Assembly (NCBI GenBank): GCA_944350345.1
Contig: CALVOP010000001.1
Coordinates: 81,714 to 145,713, forward strand
Length of the DNA stretch: 64,000 nt
Source: an uncultured Bacilli bacterium
GTDB lineage: Bacteria > Bacillota_I > Bacilli_A > RF39 > UBA660
Reading direction: 5' to 3'
Part shown: positions 44,278-53,780 of the stretch, in pieces
Layout: each line of letters opens with the position of its first letter
How positions within the stretch are numbered: position 1 is the stretch's first letter
Position numbers and translations under genes: made by a program
Notes under the pieces: generated by a model
The model's input: the letters and a program-made list of their open reading frames with translations, nothing else
Database searches by the model: none
Told to the model about the DNA's origin: nothing

Positions 44278-46134
44278 ATGTATGACATTATAGTAGTAGG
44301 TGGTGGGCACGCAGGATGTGAAGCAACGCTTGCAAGTGCAAGAAAAGGATATAAGACATTACTAATTACTGGAAATATAAATAATATAGCAGATATGCCA
44401 TGTAACCCATCTATAGGTGGATCAGCAAAAGGCATAGTTGTTAGAGAAATAGATGCCTTAGGCGGAGAAATGGGAGAAAATGCAGATAAATCACATTTGC
44501 AAATAAAAATGTTAAATTCAAAAAAAGGTCCAGGAGTTAGATCGTTAAGATGTCAAGCAGACAAAACAATTTATCCTGAAAATATGATAAAAACATTAAA
44601 AAGTAACAAAAATATAACAATATTAGAGGATTTAGTAAAAGAGATTATAGTTGAAAATAAAATAGTTAAAGGAATAATAACAGAATCAAATGAAAAAGTA
44701 TCATCTAAAATAGTTATTTTAACCACTGGAACATATTTAAATGCAGATATACTAGTAGGACACAATAAAGAAAAAGGTGGACCACATGGAGAAAAGCCAT
44801 CATTATACTTAAGTAAAAGCTTAGAAAAGAACGGAATTAAATTAATTCGATTAAAAACAGGAACACCACCTAGAGTTTTAAAAACAGCAGTAGATTACAC
44901 AGAAATGCAAGAAGAAAAAGGAGACAACACACTACTAACATTTAGTAACTTTTATAAACCAAAATATAAAATAAAAGACCAAATTTCATGTTATTTAACA
45001 TATACCACCCCTGAAACGCATGAAATAATATTAAACAATTTAGATAAATGTGCTTTATATAGTGGTTTAATAAAAGGAGTAGGGCCTAGATATTGTCCAT
45101 CAATAGAAGACAAAATAGTAAAATTTAGAGACAAAGATAGGCATCAAATATTTATAGAACCTGAAAGAAAAGATGGAATAGAAGTGTATGTAAGCGGATT
45201 TTCAACAACAATGCCACCAGAATTACAAGAAAAACTAATACATACCATGAATGGTTTAAAAAAAGCTAAAATAACAAAATATGGATATGCAATAGAATAC
45301 GATGCAATAGACCCAACACAATTAAAAATAACGCTTGAAAGTAAGATAATAGAAAATTTATATACTGCTGGACAAATCAACGGTACAAGCGGTTATGAAG
45401 AAGCCGCAGCTCAAGGGTTAATTGCTGGAATAAACGCAACATTAAAATTAGAAAACAAAGAACCATTAATATTAAAAAGAAATGAAGCATATATAGGAGT
45501 ATTAATAGACGACTTAATAAACAAAGGAATTACAGAACCGTATAGATTACTAACATCTCGTGCAGAATTTAGACTATTATTAAGACACGATAATGCAGAC
45601 CTTAGATTAACTGAAATTGGAAGAAAAATAGGCTTAATTAACGACGAAAAATACGAAATATATAAAAAACGAAAAGAAAAAATAAAAATTTTAGAAGAAA
45701 AATTAAAAAATATATTTGTTACACCAAATAAAATAAATACAAAATTAGAACAAATGAAATTACAGAAGATAACAAGTAAAGTATCACTATACGAATTACT
45801 AAAAAGGCCAGAAGTTACAATGAAACACATAGAAAAAATACTAAATGAAAAAATTGATAAAAAAGCAGGAGAACAGATAGAAATTGAAATAAAATATAAA
45901 GGATACATAAATAAAACAAAAAAAGAAATAGAAAAAATGTTAAAACTAGAAAACAAAAAAATACCAGCAGATATTAATTATGAAAACGTTAGAAATATAG
46001 CAACAGAAGCAAAACAGAAATTAGAAAAAATAAGACCAATTACAATTGGCCAAGCTACTAGAATCAGCGGTGTAAATCCAGCGGATATATCAATGCTACT
46101 AGTTTATTTAAAAAAGGAATATCCAAATGAATAA
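44278..46134 (+). CDS. mnmG: tRNA uridine modification enzyme MnmG
   Basis: MnmG (GidA) is the FAD partner of MnmE. The 618-residue product has the N-terminal FAD motif IIVVGGGHAGCEAT, CNPSIGGSAKGIVVREIDALGG and TGTPPRV, plus LYTAGQINGTSGYEEAAAQG. The ATG at 44278 follows AGGTGA; the GTG nine bases earlier overlaps the SD. It overlaps the rsmG start by eight bases. Confidence 0.97.
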   Translation: MYDIIVVGGGHAGCEATLASARKGYKTLLITGNINNIADMPCNPSIGGSAKGIVVREIDALGGEMGENADKSHLQIKMLNSKKGPGVRSLRCQADKTIYPENMIKTLKSNKNITILEDLVKEIIVENKIVKGIITESNEKVSSKIVILTTGTYLNADILVGHNKEKGGPHGEKPSLYLSKSLEKNGIKLIRLKTGTPPRVLKTAVDYTEMQEEKGDNTLLTFSNFYKPKYKIKDQISCYLTYTTPETHEIILNNLDKCALYSGLIKGVGPRYCPSIEDKIVKFRDKDRHQIFIEPERKDGIEVYVSGFSTTMPPELQEKLIHTMNGLKKAKITKYGYAIEYDAIDPTQLKITLESKIIENLYTAGQINGTSGYEEAAAQGLIAGINATLKLENKEPLILKRNEAYIGVLIDDLINKGITEPYRLLTSRAEFRLLLRHDNADLRLTEIGRKIGLINDEKYEIYKKRKEKIKILEEKLKNIFVTPNKINTKLEQMKLQKITSKVSLYELLKRPEVTMKHIEKILNEKIDKKAGEQIEIEIKYKGYINKTKKEIEKMLKLENKKIPADINYENVRNIATEAKQKLEKIRPITIGQATRISGVNPADISMLLVYLKKEYPNE

Positions 46135-46843
46135 AGAAGAATTTAAAAATAAAGTAGAAGAATTAGGAATAAAAATAACAGATGAAATGTTAAACAAATT
46201 AAACAAATATTTTGATTTATTAGTAACCTGGAATAAAAAATTTAACTTAACGAGAATTACTGAAGAAAATGAAGTATATTTAAAACATTTTTATGATAGT
46301 TTAGCAATACAAAAAGCAATAAATTTATATAACTATAACAATTTAGTTGATGTTGGAACAGGTGCTGGATTTCCAGGAATAGTATTAGCAATAATTTTTA
46401 AAAACTTGAAAATAGATTTAATAGAAGCAAATTCCAAAAAATGTTCATTTCTTACTGTAGTTAAAGAAACTTTATCACTAGATAACGTACAAATAATCAA
46501 TGAAAGAGCCGAAAAATATGCCAAAACTACAAGAGAAAAATATGAAATAGCAACATGCCGAGCAGTATCACATTTAAACATAATATCAGAAATTATTATA
46601 CCTATGATAAAAGTTAAAGGATATTTTTTGCCACTCAAAGGAGAAATAGATAGAGAAATAAATGAAGGATTAAACATTTTAGAAAAACTAAATGCTCAAC
46701 TTATAGAAATAAAAACATATAAGTTACCTATAGAAAATAGTAGCCGATCAATACCCATAATCCAAAAAATTAATATAACAGCCACTATATATCCTAGAGA
46801 ATACAACAAAATAATAAAAGACTTGAAAAATAAACAAAAATAA
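46127..46843 (+). CDS. rsmG: 16S rRNA (guanine527-N7)-methyltransferase
   Basis: RsmG methylates G527 of 16S rRNA; its loss gives low-level streptomycin resistance. The 238-residue product has LVTWNKKFNLT at the N-terminus and the SAM motif LVDVGTGAGFPGIVLAI, then CRAVSHL and LPLKG. Length is normal. It is coupled to mnmG and precedes noc exactly as in B. subtilis. Confidence 0.96.
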   Translation: MNKEEFKNKVEELGIKITDEMLNKLNKYFDLLVTWNKKFNLTRITEENEVYLKHFYDSLAIQKAINLYNYNNLVDVGTGAGFPGIVLAIIFKNLKIDLIEANSKKCSFLTVVKETLSLDNVQIINERAEKYAKTTREKYEIATCRAVSHLNIISEIIIPMIKVKGYFLPLKGEIDREINEGLNILEKLNAQLIEIKTYKLPIENSSRSIPIIQKINITATIYPREYNKIIKDLKNKQK

Positions 46844-46880
46844 TTTAAAATGATAATAGAATAGAAGGGGCTGATAATCA

Positions 46881-48173
46881 GTGAATAATAGTGAAAATAA
46901 TATAACAAATGCAATTATAGAGGTTTCTGTTGAAGATATCATTCCAAACAGATTTCAACCAAGGCTAGCTTTTGACGAAAAAGCATTAAAAGATTTAGCA
47001 GAATCAATTAAAATTCATGGAATTATTCAGCCATTAGTTTTAAGAAGATTGAATGATAAATTTGAAATAATTGCTGGAGAAAGAAGATATAAAGCAGCAT
47101 GTATGGCAGGATTAACAAAAGTACCAGCAATAATTAAAGAAATAGATGATAACAAAAGTGCAGAAATAGCAGTTGTAGAAAATTTACAAAGGAAAAATTT
47201 AACAGCGATAGAGGAAGCACAATCATACAAAAAAATACTTGATAAAGGATATATAACACAAGAAGAACTAGCTGCGAGAATGGGAGTAAGTCAGCCAACA
47301 ATTGCTAATAAATTAAGATTACTAAATTTAAGTCAAGAAGTTCAAGATGCATTATTAGAAAATAAAATTAGCGAAAGACACGCCAGAAGTTTATTGGCAA
47401 TAACTGATCAAAACATTCAAGTTCAAATGTTAAGAAGAATAATAAGCGAAAGACTAACGGTAAGACAAACAGATGAAGAAATATCTAAATTATTAGGTAG
47501 ACCAATAAATAATTCCATGCCAGTGGAAGAAAAAAATAACATATACGATATTCCAAATACAAATGACAGTCCTACATTTGAAGTGCCAGCAACACAACCA
47601 AATACAGACATTAATTCAAATGTAACAAACACTAGCACATTCGAAAATACATCATTAAATGATAACATATTTAATGTAAACACAGATGAAATAAAGTCAC
47701 ATTCAGAAGACATAATAAAGACACCAGAGCCAGCAAATATTGATATGCTTTTAAAGAAAGAAAATGAAATAGAAGATCAAAGACAATTCGACCCAGTGCC
47801 ATCAAAGAAAATTGATTTAGAAGCGACAGAAGCAAATGTAAATATGGGGGATATCGTAGACGAATCAAAAGTACCATTTAATCCTTTTATAGAACCAGAA
47901 AAACCTGAAGTAATGGACTTTTTCACACCAAATATTAATCAACAACCAGAAACAACATCATCAAACTCAATAATAAATGAATTTAGAGAAATGAAAGCAG
48001 AAAACAATATAATAGAAAATTCACAACCAAGTACAAATAATAATTTTTCGACAGCAATAAACACATCTAGAGAAACAATTAACAAACTACGCGACTTAGG
48101 ATTAAACGTTGAATCTGAAGAATTTGACTTTGAAGATATGTACCAAATAATAATAAAAATTAAAAAAGACTAA
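46881..48173 (+). CDS. noc: nucleoid occlusion protein Noc (ParB family) with long linker
   Basis: Noc is a ParB-type CTPase that loads at NBS sites and blocks division over DNA. The 430-residue product has the CTPase core (GERRYKA at 66-72, ENLQRKNL) and an HTH with SQPTIANKLRLL and ISERHARSLL, which match Noc at the residues that set Noc versus ParB site choice. ParB usually has SRPH...HLRLL and a GH motif there. The C-terminal dimer domain RETINKLRDLGLNVESEEFDF resembles that of Noc. Between them is a low-complexity Asn/Glu/Thr-rich linker of about 185 residues, and there is no N-terminal amphipathic membrane helix. An in-frame TAA two codons upstream rules out a longer start. No parA is adjacent. 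Confidence 0.85.
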   Translation: MNNSENNITNAIIEVSVEDIIPNRFQPRLAFDEKALKDLAESIKIHGIIQPLVLRRLNDKFEIIAGERRYKAACMAGLTKVPAIIKEIDDNKSAEIAVVENLQRKNLTAIEEAQSYKKILDKGYITQEELAARMGVSQPTIANKLRLLNLSQEVQDALLENKISERHARSLLAITDQNIQVQMLRRIISERLTVRQTDEEISKLLGRPINNSMPVEEKNNIYDIPNTNDSPTFEVPATQPNTDINSNVTNTSTFENTSLNDNIFNVNTDEIKSHSEDIIKTPEPANIDMLLKKENEIEDQRQFDPVPSKKIDLEATEANVNMGDIVDESKVPFNPFIEPEKPEVMDFFTPNINQQPETTSSNSIINEFREMKAENNIIENSQPSTNNNFSTAINTSRETINKLRDLGLNVESEEFDFEDMYQIIIKIKKD

Positions 48174-48198
48174 AAAATGTAGGAAACCTACATTTTTT
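48172..48198. terminator. bidirectional terminator between noc and the PBP gene
   Basis: AAAAAATGTAGG and CCTACATTTTTT are 12-base arms with a 3-base loop, serving both convergent genes. Confidence 0.9.
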
Positions 48199-50153
48199 TA
48201 ATTTAAAAATAATTTATTAAACGCATTAGAATTAATACTCGGTTCAGTACCTTTAATATAAAAAAGTAAAGTTTTCTTACCACTTTCAGAAAGTTGGCCA
48301 CTAACAGGATTTACCAAAGAAGCAGTTACACCACTAGGAATATCGTACCAACTAGAATCACTATTTTCTAAAATACCTTCAATAGTTCTAGCCCAAATCC
48401 TTTTTGTAATTTTAGATTGATTAGATGAAGTGTCTCTATTATCATCATATCCATTCCAAACCATCACGAGCATGTCAGGGTTATAACCCACTGCCCAATA
48501 ATCAGTATTAGTACTACCGCTTTTAACAGCAAATTTCTTAGTTAACAAATTACTAATAGTTAACATAGTTGGAGAAGAGTAATCAACAAAATCATAATTA
48601 TAAGTATTACTTAAAAGTTCATTTAATATAAATACATCACGTTTATTAAGTACAGTTTCTTCTTTATATTCATGTTCATATAAAATATTACCATCATTAT
48701 CAGTAATCTTACTAATTAAATAAACATCATTTTTAACACCATAGTTAGCTAAAGTAGCGTAAGCATTACTATAATCTAACATTGAGATTTCTTCAGTACC
48801 TAATGCTAAAGAAGTATTAGCTTGAAGTTTTTTTTCAATACCCATTCTTTTAGCAGTCTCAACCAAAACATTTTCACCCAAAAAAAGATGAGTTTTAACA
48901 GCGTAAATATTATCTGAATAAGCTATTGCAGTAGCAAGAGAAATGTCCCTATTACCATATTTTTCACCATAATTTTTAGGGGAATAGGTTTTACCATTAC
49001 CCATATTAAAAGTAGTAGCCTCACTTGTAAAAGTTGAAGAAGCCGTAAATCCATTTTCCAATGCTGCATAGTACAAAATAGGTTTAACCGTAGAGCCCAC
49101 TTGTCTTTCTGCCTGAGTCACACGATTAAATTCACTAGTATTATAATCAACACCACCTACTAAAGCAATAACTTTGCCTGTACTAGGTTCCACAGCAATA
49201 CTAGCCACTTGATAATCATTTTGTCCAGCCATCTCTTCACTAATAATATTTTCCATCTTCTTCTGAGCATCAATATCCAAATTAGTATAAATATGCAAAC
49301 CGCCCGACTCAATCAACGAATCTGGAATACTAGATATAGTTTGCAATTCCTGTAAAACAGCGTCCTTATAATAATTAATACTAAGCACAGATTCAGGGTC
49401 ATCATGACCATAGAATACCAATTCAGTATTATAAGCAATATCTCTTTCTTCTTCTGTAATGTATCCCTCTTCTAACATACTATCTAAAACTATTTTTTGT
49501 CTTTTTTTTGCTTTTTCCAAATTATAAATAGGATTATACAAAGACGGATTTTTTGGAATACCAACAAGAATACTTGCTTCAGTCAAAGACAAATCCAAAG
49601 CACTTTTATTAAAATAATACTTACTAGCATTTTCTATACCATATTGCCCTGAACCATAATTTATAGAGTTTAAATATCCTTCTAAAATCTCATCTTTAGT
49701 ATAATGAGTTTCCAATTCTAATGTCAAAAAAGCCTCTTCAATTTTTCTATCCCATGTTTTATCAAAAGTCAAATATAAATTCTTTATATATTGTTGAGAA
49801 ATAGTAGAAGCACCCTGAGATATATTACCATTTTTAAAATTAATATAAAAAGCTTTAGCAATTCTTAAAAAATCAAAACCCTTATGAATATAAAAATTTT
49901 TATCTTCTGTTGCAACAGTTGCATCAATAACATATTTAGAAATATCACTAATTGATGCCCATTTATTTTCTGAAGAACTTTCAAAAAAACTTTTACCTTC
50001 ATTGTCATAGAAAACTATAGAATTATTGGAGTTAATATCAATTTTTGGAGTAATATAAGCATATAAATAAAAAGCAACATTTCCCAAAATAAAGACAAAA
50101 AATAAAAAAACAAAAACTTTTACAACGAACAAAAACTTTCTAAAATATTTCAT
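48198..50153 (-). CDS. class A penicillin-binding protein (transglycosylase/transpeptidase)
   Basis: This 651-residue bifunctional peptidoglycan synthase has a membrane anchor (about residues 5-28), a GT51 transglycosylase with ATEDKNFYIHKGFD and STISQQYIKNLYL, and a transpeptidase with GSTVKPILYY (SxxK), SDN and KSGS (KTG-box). It is PBP1a-like and somewhat short, lacking long C-terminal extensions. The ATG at 50153 starts the charged-then-hydrophobic anchor but has only a weak GTGA upstream. It is transcribed toward the origin, opposite to its neighbours. Confidence 0.92.
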   Translation of the reverse strand: MKYFRKFLFVVKVFVFLFFVFILGNVAFYLYAYITPKIDINSNNSIVFYDNEGKSFFESSSENKWASISDISKYVIDATVATEDKNFYIHKGFDFLRIAKAFYINFKNGNISQGASTISQQYIKNLYLTFDKTWDRKIEEAFLTLELETHYTKDEILEGYLNSINYGSGQYGIENASKYYFNKSALDLSLTEASILVGIPKNPSLYNPIYNLEKAKKRQKIVLDSMLEEGYITEEERDIAYNTELVFYGHDDPESVLSINYYKDAVLQELQTISSIPDSLIESGGLHIYTNLDIDAQKKMENIISEEMAGQNDYQVASIAVEPSTGKVIALVGGVDYNTSEFNRVTQAERQVGSTVKPILYYAALENGFTASSTFTSEATTFNMGNGKTYSPKNYGEKYGNRDISLATAIAYSDNIYAVKTHLFLGENVLVETAKRMGIEKKLQANTSLALGTEEISMLDYSNAYATLANYGVKNDVYLISKITDNDGNILYEHEYKEETVLNKRDVFILNELLSNTYNYDFVDYSSPTMLTISNLLTKKFAVKSGSTNTDYWAVGYNPDMLVMVWNGYDDNRDTSSNQSKITKRIWARTIEGILENSDSSWYDIPSGVTASLVNPVSGQLSESGKKTLLFYIKGTEPSINSNAFNKLFLN

Positions 50154-50256
50154 ATTAATCACTATTTTTATTATTAAAAAAAAATAAAAAAATATAAGCA
50201 AAATTAACTAATATAATATAAAAAAAAGAATATAATAAAAAAGATTAATAAAATAC

Positions 50257-50284
50257 TTGATTTTATATAAAATACAAGTATAAT
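50257..50284 (+). promoter_or_regulatory. promoter of rpoE
   Basis: TTGATT (50257-50262) and TATAAT (50279-50284) with a 16-base spacer, followed by the rpoE leader. Confidence 0.65.
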
Positions 50285-50311
50285 TTTAGGAGATAAGTGA
50301 GAGGAGAAAAA

Positions 50312-50740
50312 ATGAAATTAAAAACAATAACTAAAGAAGAAATTGAAACATTATCGTTTGATGATTTAGCATATATAATATTAAAAGAAAAAGGCAAAAA
50401 AATGAAAACCACAGATTTATTTAAAACAATTTGTGAACTACAAAATTTAGATGAAAAAGCCTATGAAGAGCAAATCGCTGATTTCTTCACATTATTAGCC
50501 ACAGAAAAAAGATTTATACAACTAGATAAAGGATGCTGGGACTTAAGAGAAAATCATTCAATAAAAATCGAGCAAGAAGAAGATGATGAGTTAGATGAAG
50601 AAATAATTCATAACGATATTGAAGAAGAAGCAGAAGAAAACTATTTAGACGAAAACAAAGAAATAGATGATGACGAAACAGAAGATGATTTAAAAGATTT
50701 AGTAGTTATAGACGAAAATGAATTAGAAGACGAATTATAG
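50312..50740 (+). CDS. rpoE: DNA-directed RNA polymerase subunit delta
   Basis: Delta is a Firmicutes-only RNA polymerase subunit that speeds recycling. The 142-residue product has a folded N-terminal HARE-HTH domain (SFDDLAYIILKEKGKKMKT) and a long acidic Asp/Glu C-terminal tail, as expected. The ATG at 50312 follows GAGGAG with a 5-base spacer. It supports placement in the Bacilli. Confidence 0.95.
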   Translation: MKLKTITKEEIETLSFDDLAYIILKEKGKKMKTTDLFKTICELQNLDEKAYEEQIADFFTLLATEKRFIQLDKGCWDLRENHSIKIEQEEDDELDEEIIHNDIEEEAEENYLDENKEIDDDETEDDLKDLVVIDENELEDEL

Positions 50741-50781
50741 CCACCCGTATTTAAATACAAAAATAAAGAAAGGTGAATATA

Positions 50782-51852
50782 ATGGAAGAAAGACTAGAAA
50801 TAATATTAGAAAGATATAATTATTTAAATGAAGAACTATTAAAAGAAGAAGTTTACACTGATTTTAACAAAATGAAAACATTATCTAAAGAAAAAACATC
50901 TTTAGAAGAAATAATAAACAAGTACAAGGAGTATAAACAGGCAAAAGAAGATTTAGAAACAGCCAAAGAGATGTTAAAAGAATCAGCAGACGAAGAGACA
51001 ATCAATTTTGCAAATGAAGAAATTAAAGATTTAACTGAAAAAATAGAAAAACTAACTGAACAACTTACAATAATGCTATTACCTAAAGATCCAAATGACG
51101 GAAAAAATGTAATAGTAGAAATAAGAGGTGCAGCTGGCGGAGATGAAGCAAACATATTTGCTGGAGATTTATACAGAATGTACACAAAATATGCGGAAAA
51201 AGAAAACTGGAATATAGAAGTAATAAATGAATCTCACAGTGATAACGGAGGATTTACAATAGTTGAATTTATGCTTAAAGGTGACAACGTATACTCAAGA
51301 CTAAAATACGAAAGCGGTTCACATAGAGTTCAAAGAGTACCAGTCACTGAAAGCCAAGGCAGAATACACACATCCACAGCAACAGTTTTAGTTATGCCAG
51401 AAGCAGAAGAAGTAGATATAGAAATAAAAGAAAGCGATATAAAAATAGATGTATTTAGAAGCAGTGGAGCTGGAGGACAAAGCGTTAACACAACCGATTC
51501 AGCCGTGAGAATTACACACTTACCCACAAATACAGTTGTAACATGCCAAAATGAAAGAAGCCAAATAAAAAATAGAGAAAAAGCTTTACAAATCTTAAAA
51601 ACAAGACTTTATGAACAAAAACTAAGAGAACAAGAAGAAAAAGAAGAAAACAATAGAAAAATCAAAATAGGTACAGGAGACAGGTCTGAAAAAATAAGAA
51701 CATACAATTATCCACAAAATAGAGTGACAGACCACAGAATAAATTTTTCAGTTATGAATTTAGACAAAGTTATGGAAGGAAATTTAGACGAAATAATAGA
51801 AGCATTAATTACTGAAGATACGAGAAGAAAAATGGAAGTAGAAAATGCTTAA
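50782..51852 (+). CDS. prfA: peptide chain release factor 1
   Basis: RF1 reads UAA and UAG. The 356-residue product has the tripeptide anticodon region (HRVQRVPVTESQGRIHTS) and the GGQ motif in SSGAGGQSVNTTDSAV. The ATG at 50782 follows AAAGGTG. Its stop overlaps prmC, the enzyme that methylates the GGQ Gln. Confidence 0.97.
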   Translation: MEERLEIILERYNYLNEELLKEEVYTDFNKMKTLSKEKTSLEEIINKYKEYKQAKEDLETAKEMLKESADEETINFANEEIKDLTEKIEKLTEQLTIMLLPKDPNDGKNVIVEIRGAAGGDEANIFAGDLYRMYTKYAEKENWNIEVINESHSDNGGFTIVEFMLKGDNVYSRLKYESGSHRVQRVPVTESQGRIHTSTATVLVMPEAEEVDIEIKESDIKIDVFRSSGAGGQSVNTTDSAVRITHLPTNTVVTCQNERSQIKNREKALQILKTRLYEQKLREQEEKEENNRKIKIGTGDRSEKIRTYNYPQNRVTDHRINFSVMNLDKVMEGNLDEIIEALITEDTRRKMEVENA

Positions 51853-52579
51853 AATAGAAGATTTAATATCACAAAGAGAAATAGAAGAATTAAAAAGTAT
51901 TGGAAAATACACATCAAAAAACATAAAAAAAATTCAAAAAGAATATCCATCTCAATATATTATAGGATATGTGGATTTTTATGGAAATAAAATAAAAGTT
52001 AACAATAAAGTATTAATTCCACGTTACGAAACAGAAACTTTAATTTACAAAACTATTAATTACATAAAAAAAAGAATAAAAAACAAAAAAATAAAAATAT
52101 TAGATTTATGTACAGGAAGTGGATGCATAGCAATAACTTTAAAAAAAGAAATTGATAATAGCGAGATTTGGGCAAGTGATATTTCAAACAAAGCCCTAAA
52201 AGTTGCGAAAGAAAATGCAAAAATAAACAATGTAAAAATAAAATTTATAAAAAGTAATTTATTTAAAAAAATTAACGAAAAAAATTTTGATGTGATAATA
52301 ACAAACCCTCCATACATACCAACAACAGAAAAATTAACAAAAATAATAAAACATGAGCCACGTAAAGCATTAATTAGTGGAAAATATGGAACTAAACACA
52401 TATTAAAAATAATAAATGAATATAAAGAATATCTAAAAAAAGGTGGATTCATAGCCATCGAGATACACGAAACACAAAAAGAAATTCTAGAAAAAAAATT
52501 AATAAACTGTAACTTAAAATATAGTTTTGAAAAAGATTTAGCAAACAAAATAAGATATTTATTTATATTTAATGAATAA
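51845..52579 (+). CDS. prmC: release factor glutamine N5-methyltransferase
   Basis: PrmC methylates the Gln of the GGQ motif in RF1/RF2. The 244-residue product has SAM motif ILDLCTGSGCIAITL and the catalytic TNPPYIP. The N-terminal helical domain is shorter than in E. coli. It overlaps prfA by eight bases. A terminator follows before spoIIR. Confidence 0.95.
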   Translation: MLKIEDLISQREIEELKSIGKYTSKNIKKIQKEYPSQYIIGYVDFYGNKIKVNNKVLIPRYETETLIYKTINYIKKRIKNKKIKILDLCTGSGCIAITLKKEIDNSEIWASDISNKALKVAKENAKINNVKIKFIKSNLFKKINEKNFDVIITNPPYIPTTEKLTKIIKHEPRKALISGKYGTKHILKIINEYKEYLKKGGFIAIEIHETQKEILEKKLINCNLKYSFEKDLANKIRYLFIFNE

Positions 52580-52594
52580 AAAAATAATAATAAG

Positions 52595-52624
52595 ACCAAC
52601 ATGAAATAGAAAGGTTGGTTTTTT
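52595..52624 (+). terminator. terminator hairpin directly before the spoIIR start codon
   Basis: ACCAAC (52595-52600) and GTTGGT (52614-52619) form a stem with a 13-base loop, followed by a T tract that ends one base before the spoIIR ATG at 52626. The only SD-like sequence for spoIIR, GAAAGG, lies in the loop and 3' arm. Confidence 0.8.
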
Positions 52625-52625
52625 A

Positions 52626-53147
52626 ATGAAAAAAATACTAATTGCTTTAGGAATAATAATATTAATAATAGTTTACAATACCGAAGACAAAAAATACATA
52701 ACAATACCAGAAGAATCAATAAGATACAGAATTATCCCAAATAGCAATAGTGCAGAAGACATAAATGCCAAGGAACAAATACAAAAAAGTGTAGAAAAAG
52801 ATTTAAAAAAAATAATGGAGGCAAATTCAATTAAAGAAACAAGAGAAAATATAATAAACAATCTAGAAAATATAAAAGAAAACATAGAAATAACCAAAAA
52901 AAACATAAATTATAATAAAGACGTAAAAGTAAATTATGGATTAAATTATTTTCCGGAAAAAGAATTTATGGGTAACACATACAAAGAAGGATATTACGAA
53001 TCATTAGTAGTTGAAATAGGAAATGCAGAAGGAAGTAACTTTTGGTGTGTATTATTTCCACCACTATGTATGATGGAAAACGACGATAATGAAAAAGTAG
53101 AATACACTTTTTTTCTAAAAAATTTAATTTCAAAAATAATTAATTAA
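52626..53147 (+). CDS. spoIIR: stage II sporulation protein R
   Basis: SpoIIR is the forespore signal that triggers SpoIIGA to process pro-sigma-E. The 173-residue product has an N-terminal membrane/signal segment, IRYRIIPNSNSAEDINAKEQI and the diagnostic FWCVLFPPLCMM near the C-terminus. It sits after prfA-prmC as in B. subtilis. The RBS is unusual because it is buried in a terminator hairpin. No sigma-F promoter was recognised. Confidence 0.93.
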   Translation: MKKILIALGIIILIIVYNTEDKKYITIPEESIRYRIIPNSNSAEDINAKEQIQKSVEKDLKKIMEANSIKETRENIINNLENIKENIEITKKNINYNKDVKVNYGLNYFPEKEFMGNTYKEGYYESLVVEIGNAEGSNFWCVLFPPLCMMENDDNEKVEYTFFLKNLISKIIN

Positions 53148-53191
53148 GTATAAATAAAAAAATAAAAACTATACTTAAATAGGTGAGAAGT

Positions 53192-53722
53192 TTGGAACAA
53201 TTAACAATAATATTAATAGCTATAAGTTTAAGTATAGACGCATTCACATTATCAGTAGCATATGGACTATTAAACATAAAAAAGAAAAAAATAATAATAA
53301 CATCCATAACAGTTGGAATTTTCCATTTTTTTATGCCATTAATAGGATTACTTATTGGAAATATACTCACAAATAAATACACAATAAATTCAAAATTTAT
53401 ACTTATAGCAACATTATTAATAATATTAGTAGAAATGATAAAGTCATACAACGAAGATATAAAAGAAAAAGACATGAGTTTTATAGAATCCATAACTTTT
53501 TCATTTTTAGTATCCATAGACAGCTTACTAATAGGAGCAGGAATTACATATATAACTTCCAAAATAATACTTTCATGTATTTACTTTTCCATCTTTAGTT
53601 TTTTATTTACTTTAGGTGGTTTTTTACTTGGAAAATACATAACACAAAAATCAAAACAAAATGCAAAAATAATATCAATTATAATAATATTTACATTAAT
53701 AATATACTTTTTATGTAAATAA
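53192..53722 (+). CDS. MntP-like manganese efflux pump family protein
   Basis: This 176-residue polytopic protein has six hydrophobic segments and begins with the MntP/DUF204-type LSIDAFTLSVAYGL; a second SIDSLLIGAG lies in the later half, as expected of a two-repeat transporter. B. subtilis has mntP near prmC-spoIIR too. The start is taken as a TTG at 53192 with AGGTGA upstream. The metal is inferred from the family. Confidence 0.8.
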   Translation: MEQLTIILIAISLSIDAFTLSVAYGLLNIKKKKIIITSITVGIFHFFMPLIGLLIGNILTNKYTINSKFILIATLLIILVEMIKSYNEDIKEKDMSFIESITFSFLVSIDSLLIGAGITYITSKIILSCIYFSIFSFLFTLGGFLLGKYITQKSKQNAKIISIIIIFTLIIYFLCK

Positions 53723-53735
53723 GAATAATATAAGA

Positions 53736-53764
53736 TTGACTTAATAACATTAAAATAATATATT
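53736..53764 (+). promoter_or_regulatory. promoter of fba
   Basis: TTGACT (53736-53741) and TATATT (53759-53764) spaced by 17 bases, directly ahead of the fba SD. Confidence 0.75.
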
Positions 53765-53780
53765 GAAAATGGGAGAGAAT

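Noticed and set aside
45411..45956. 181-codon antisense frame opposite mnmG
   Set aside because: It is fully inside the conserved mnmG gene, has an unnatural Phe/Ser/Ile bias and no family resemblance.
46881..48173. Calling this gene parB
   Set aside because: The HTH specificity residues, the rsmG neighbour and the C-terminal domain fit Noc, and a perfect NBS lies in the window. The CACGTG parS sites imply a separate ParB elsewhere.
52060..52719. Long antisense open frame opposite prmC and spoIIR
   Set aside because: It is a by-product of AT-rich coding on the other strand, has a Leu/Phe/Ser-rich nonsense composition and no SD, and prmC is well supported.
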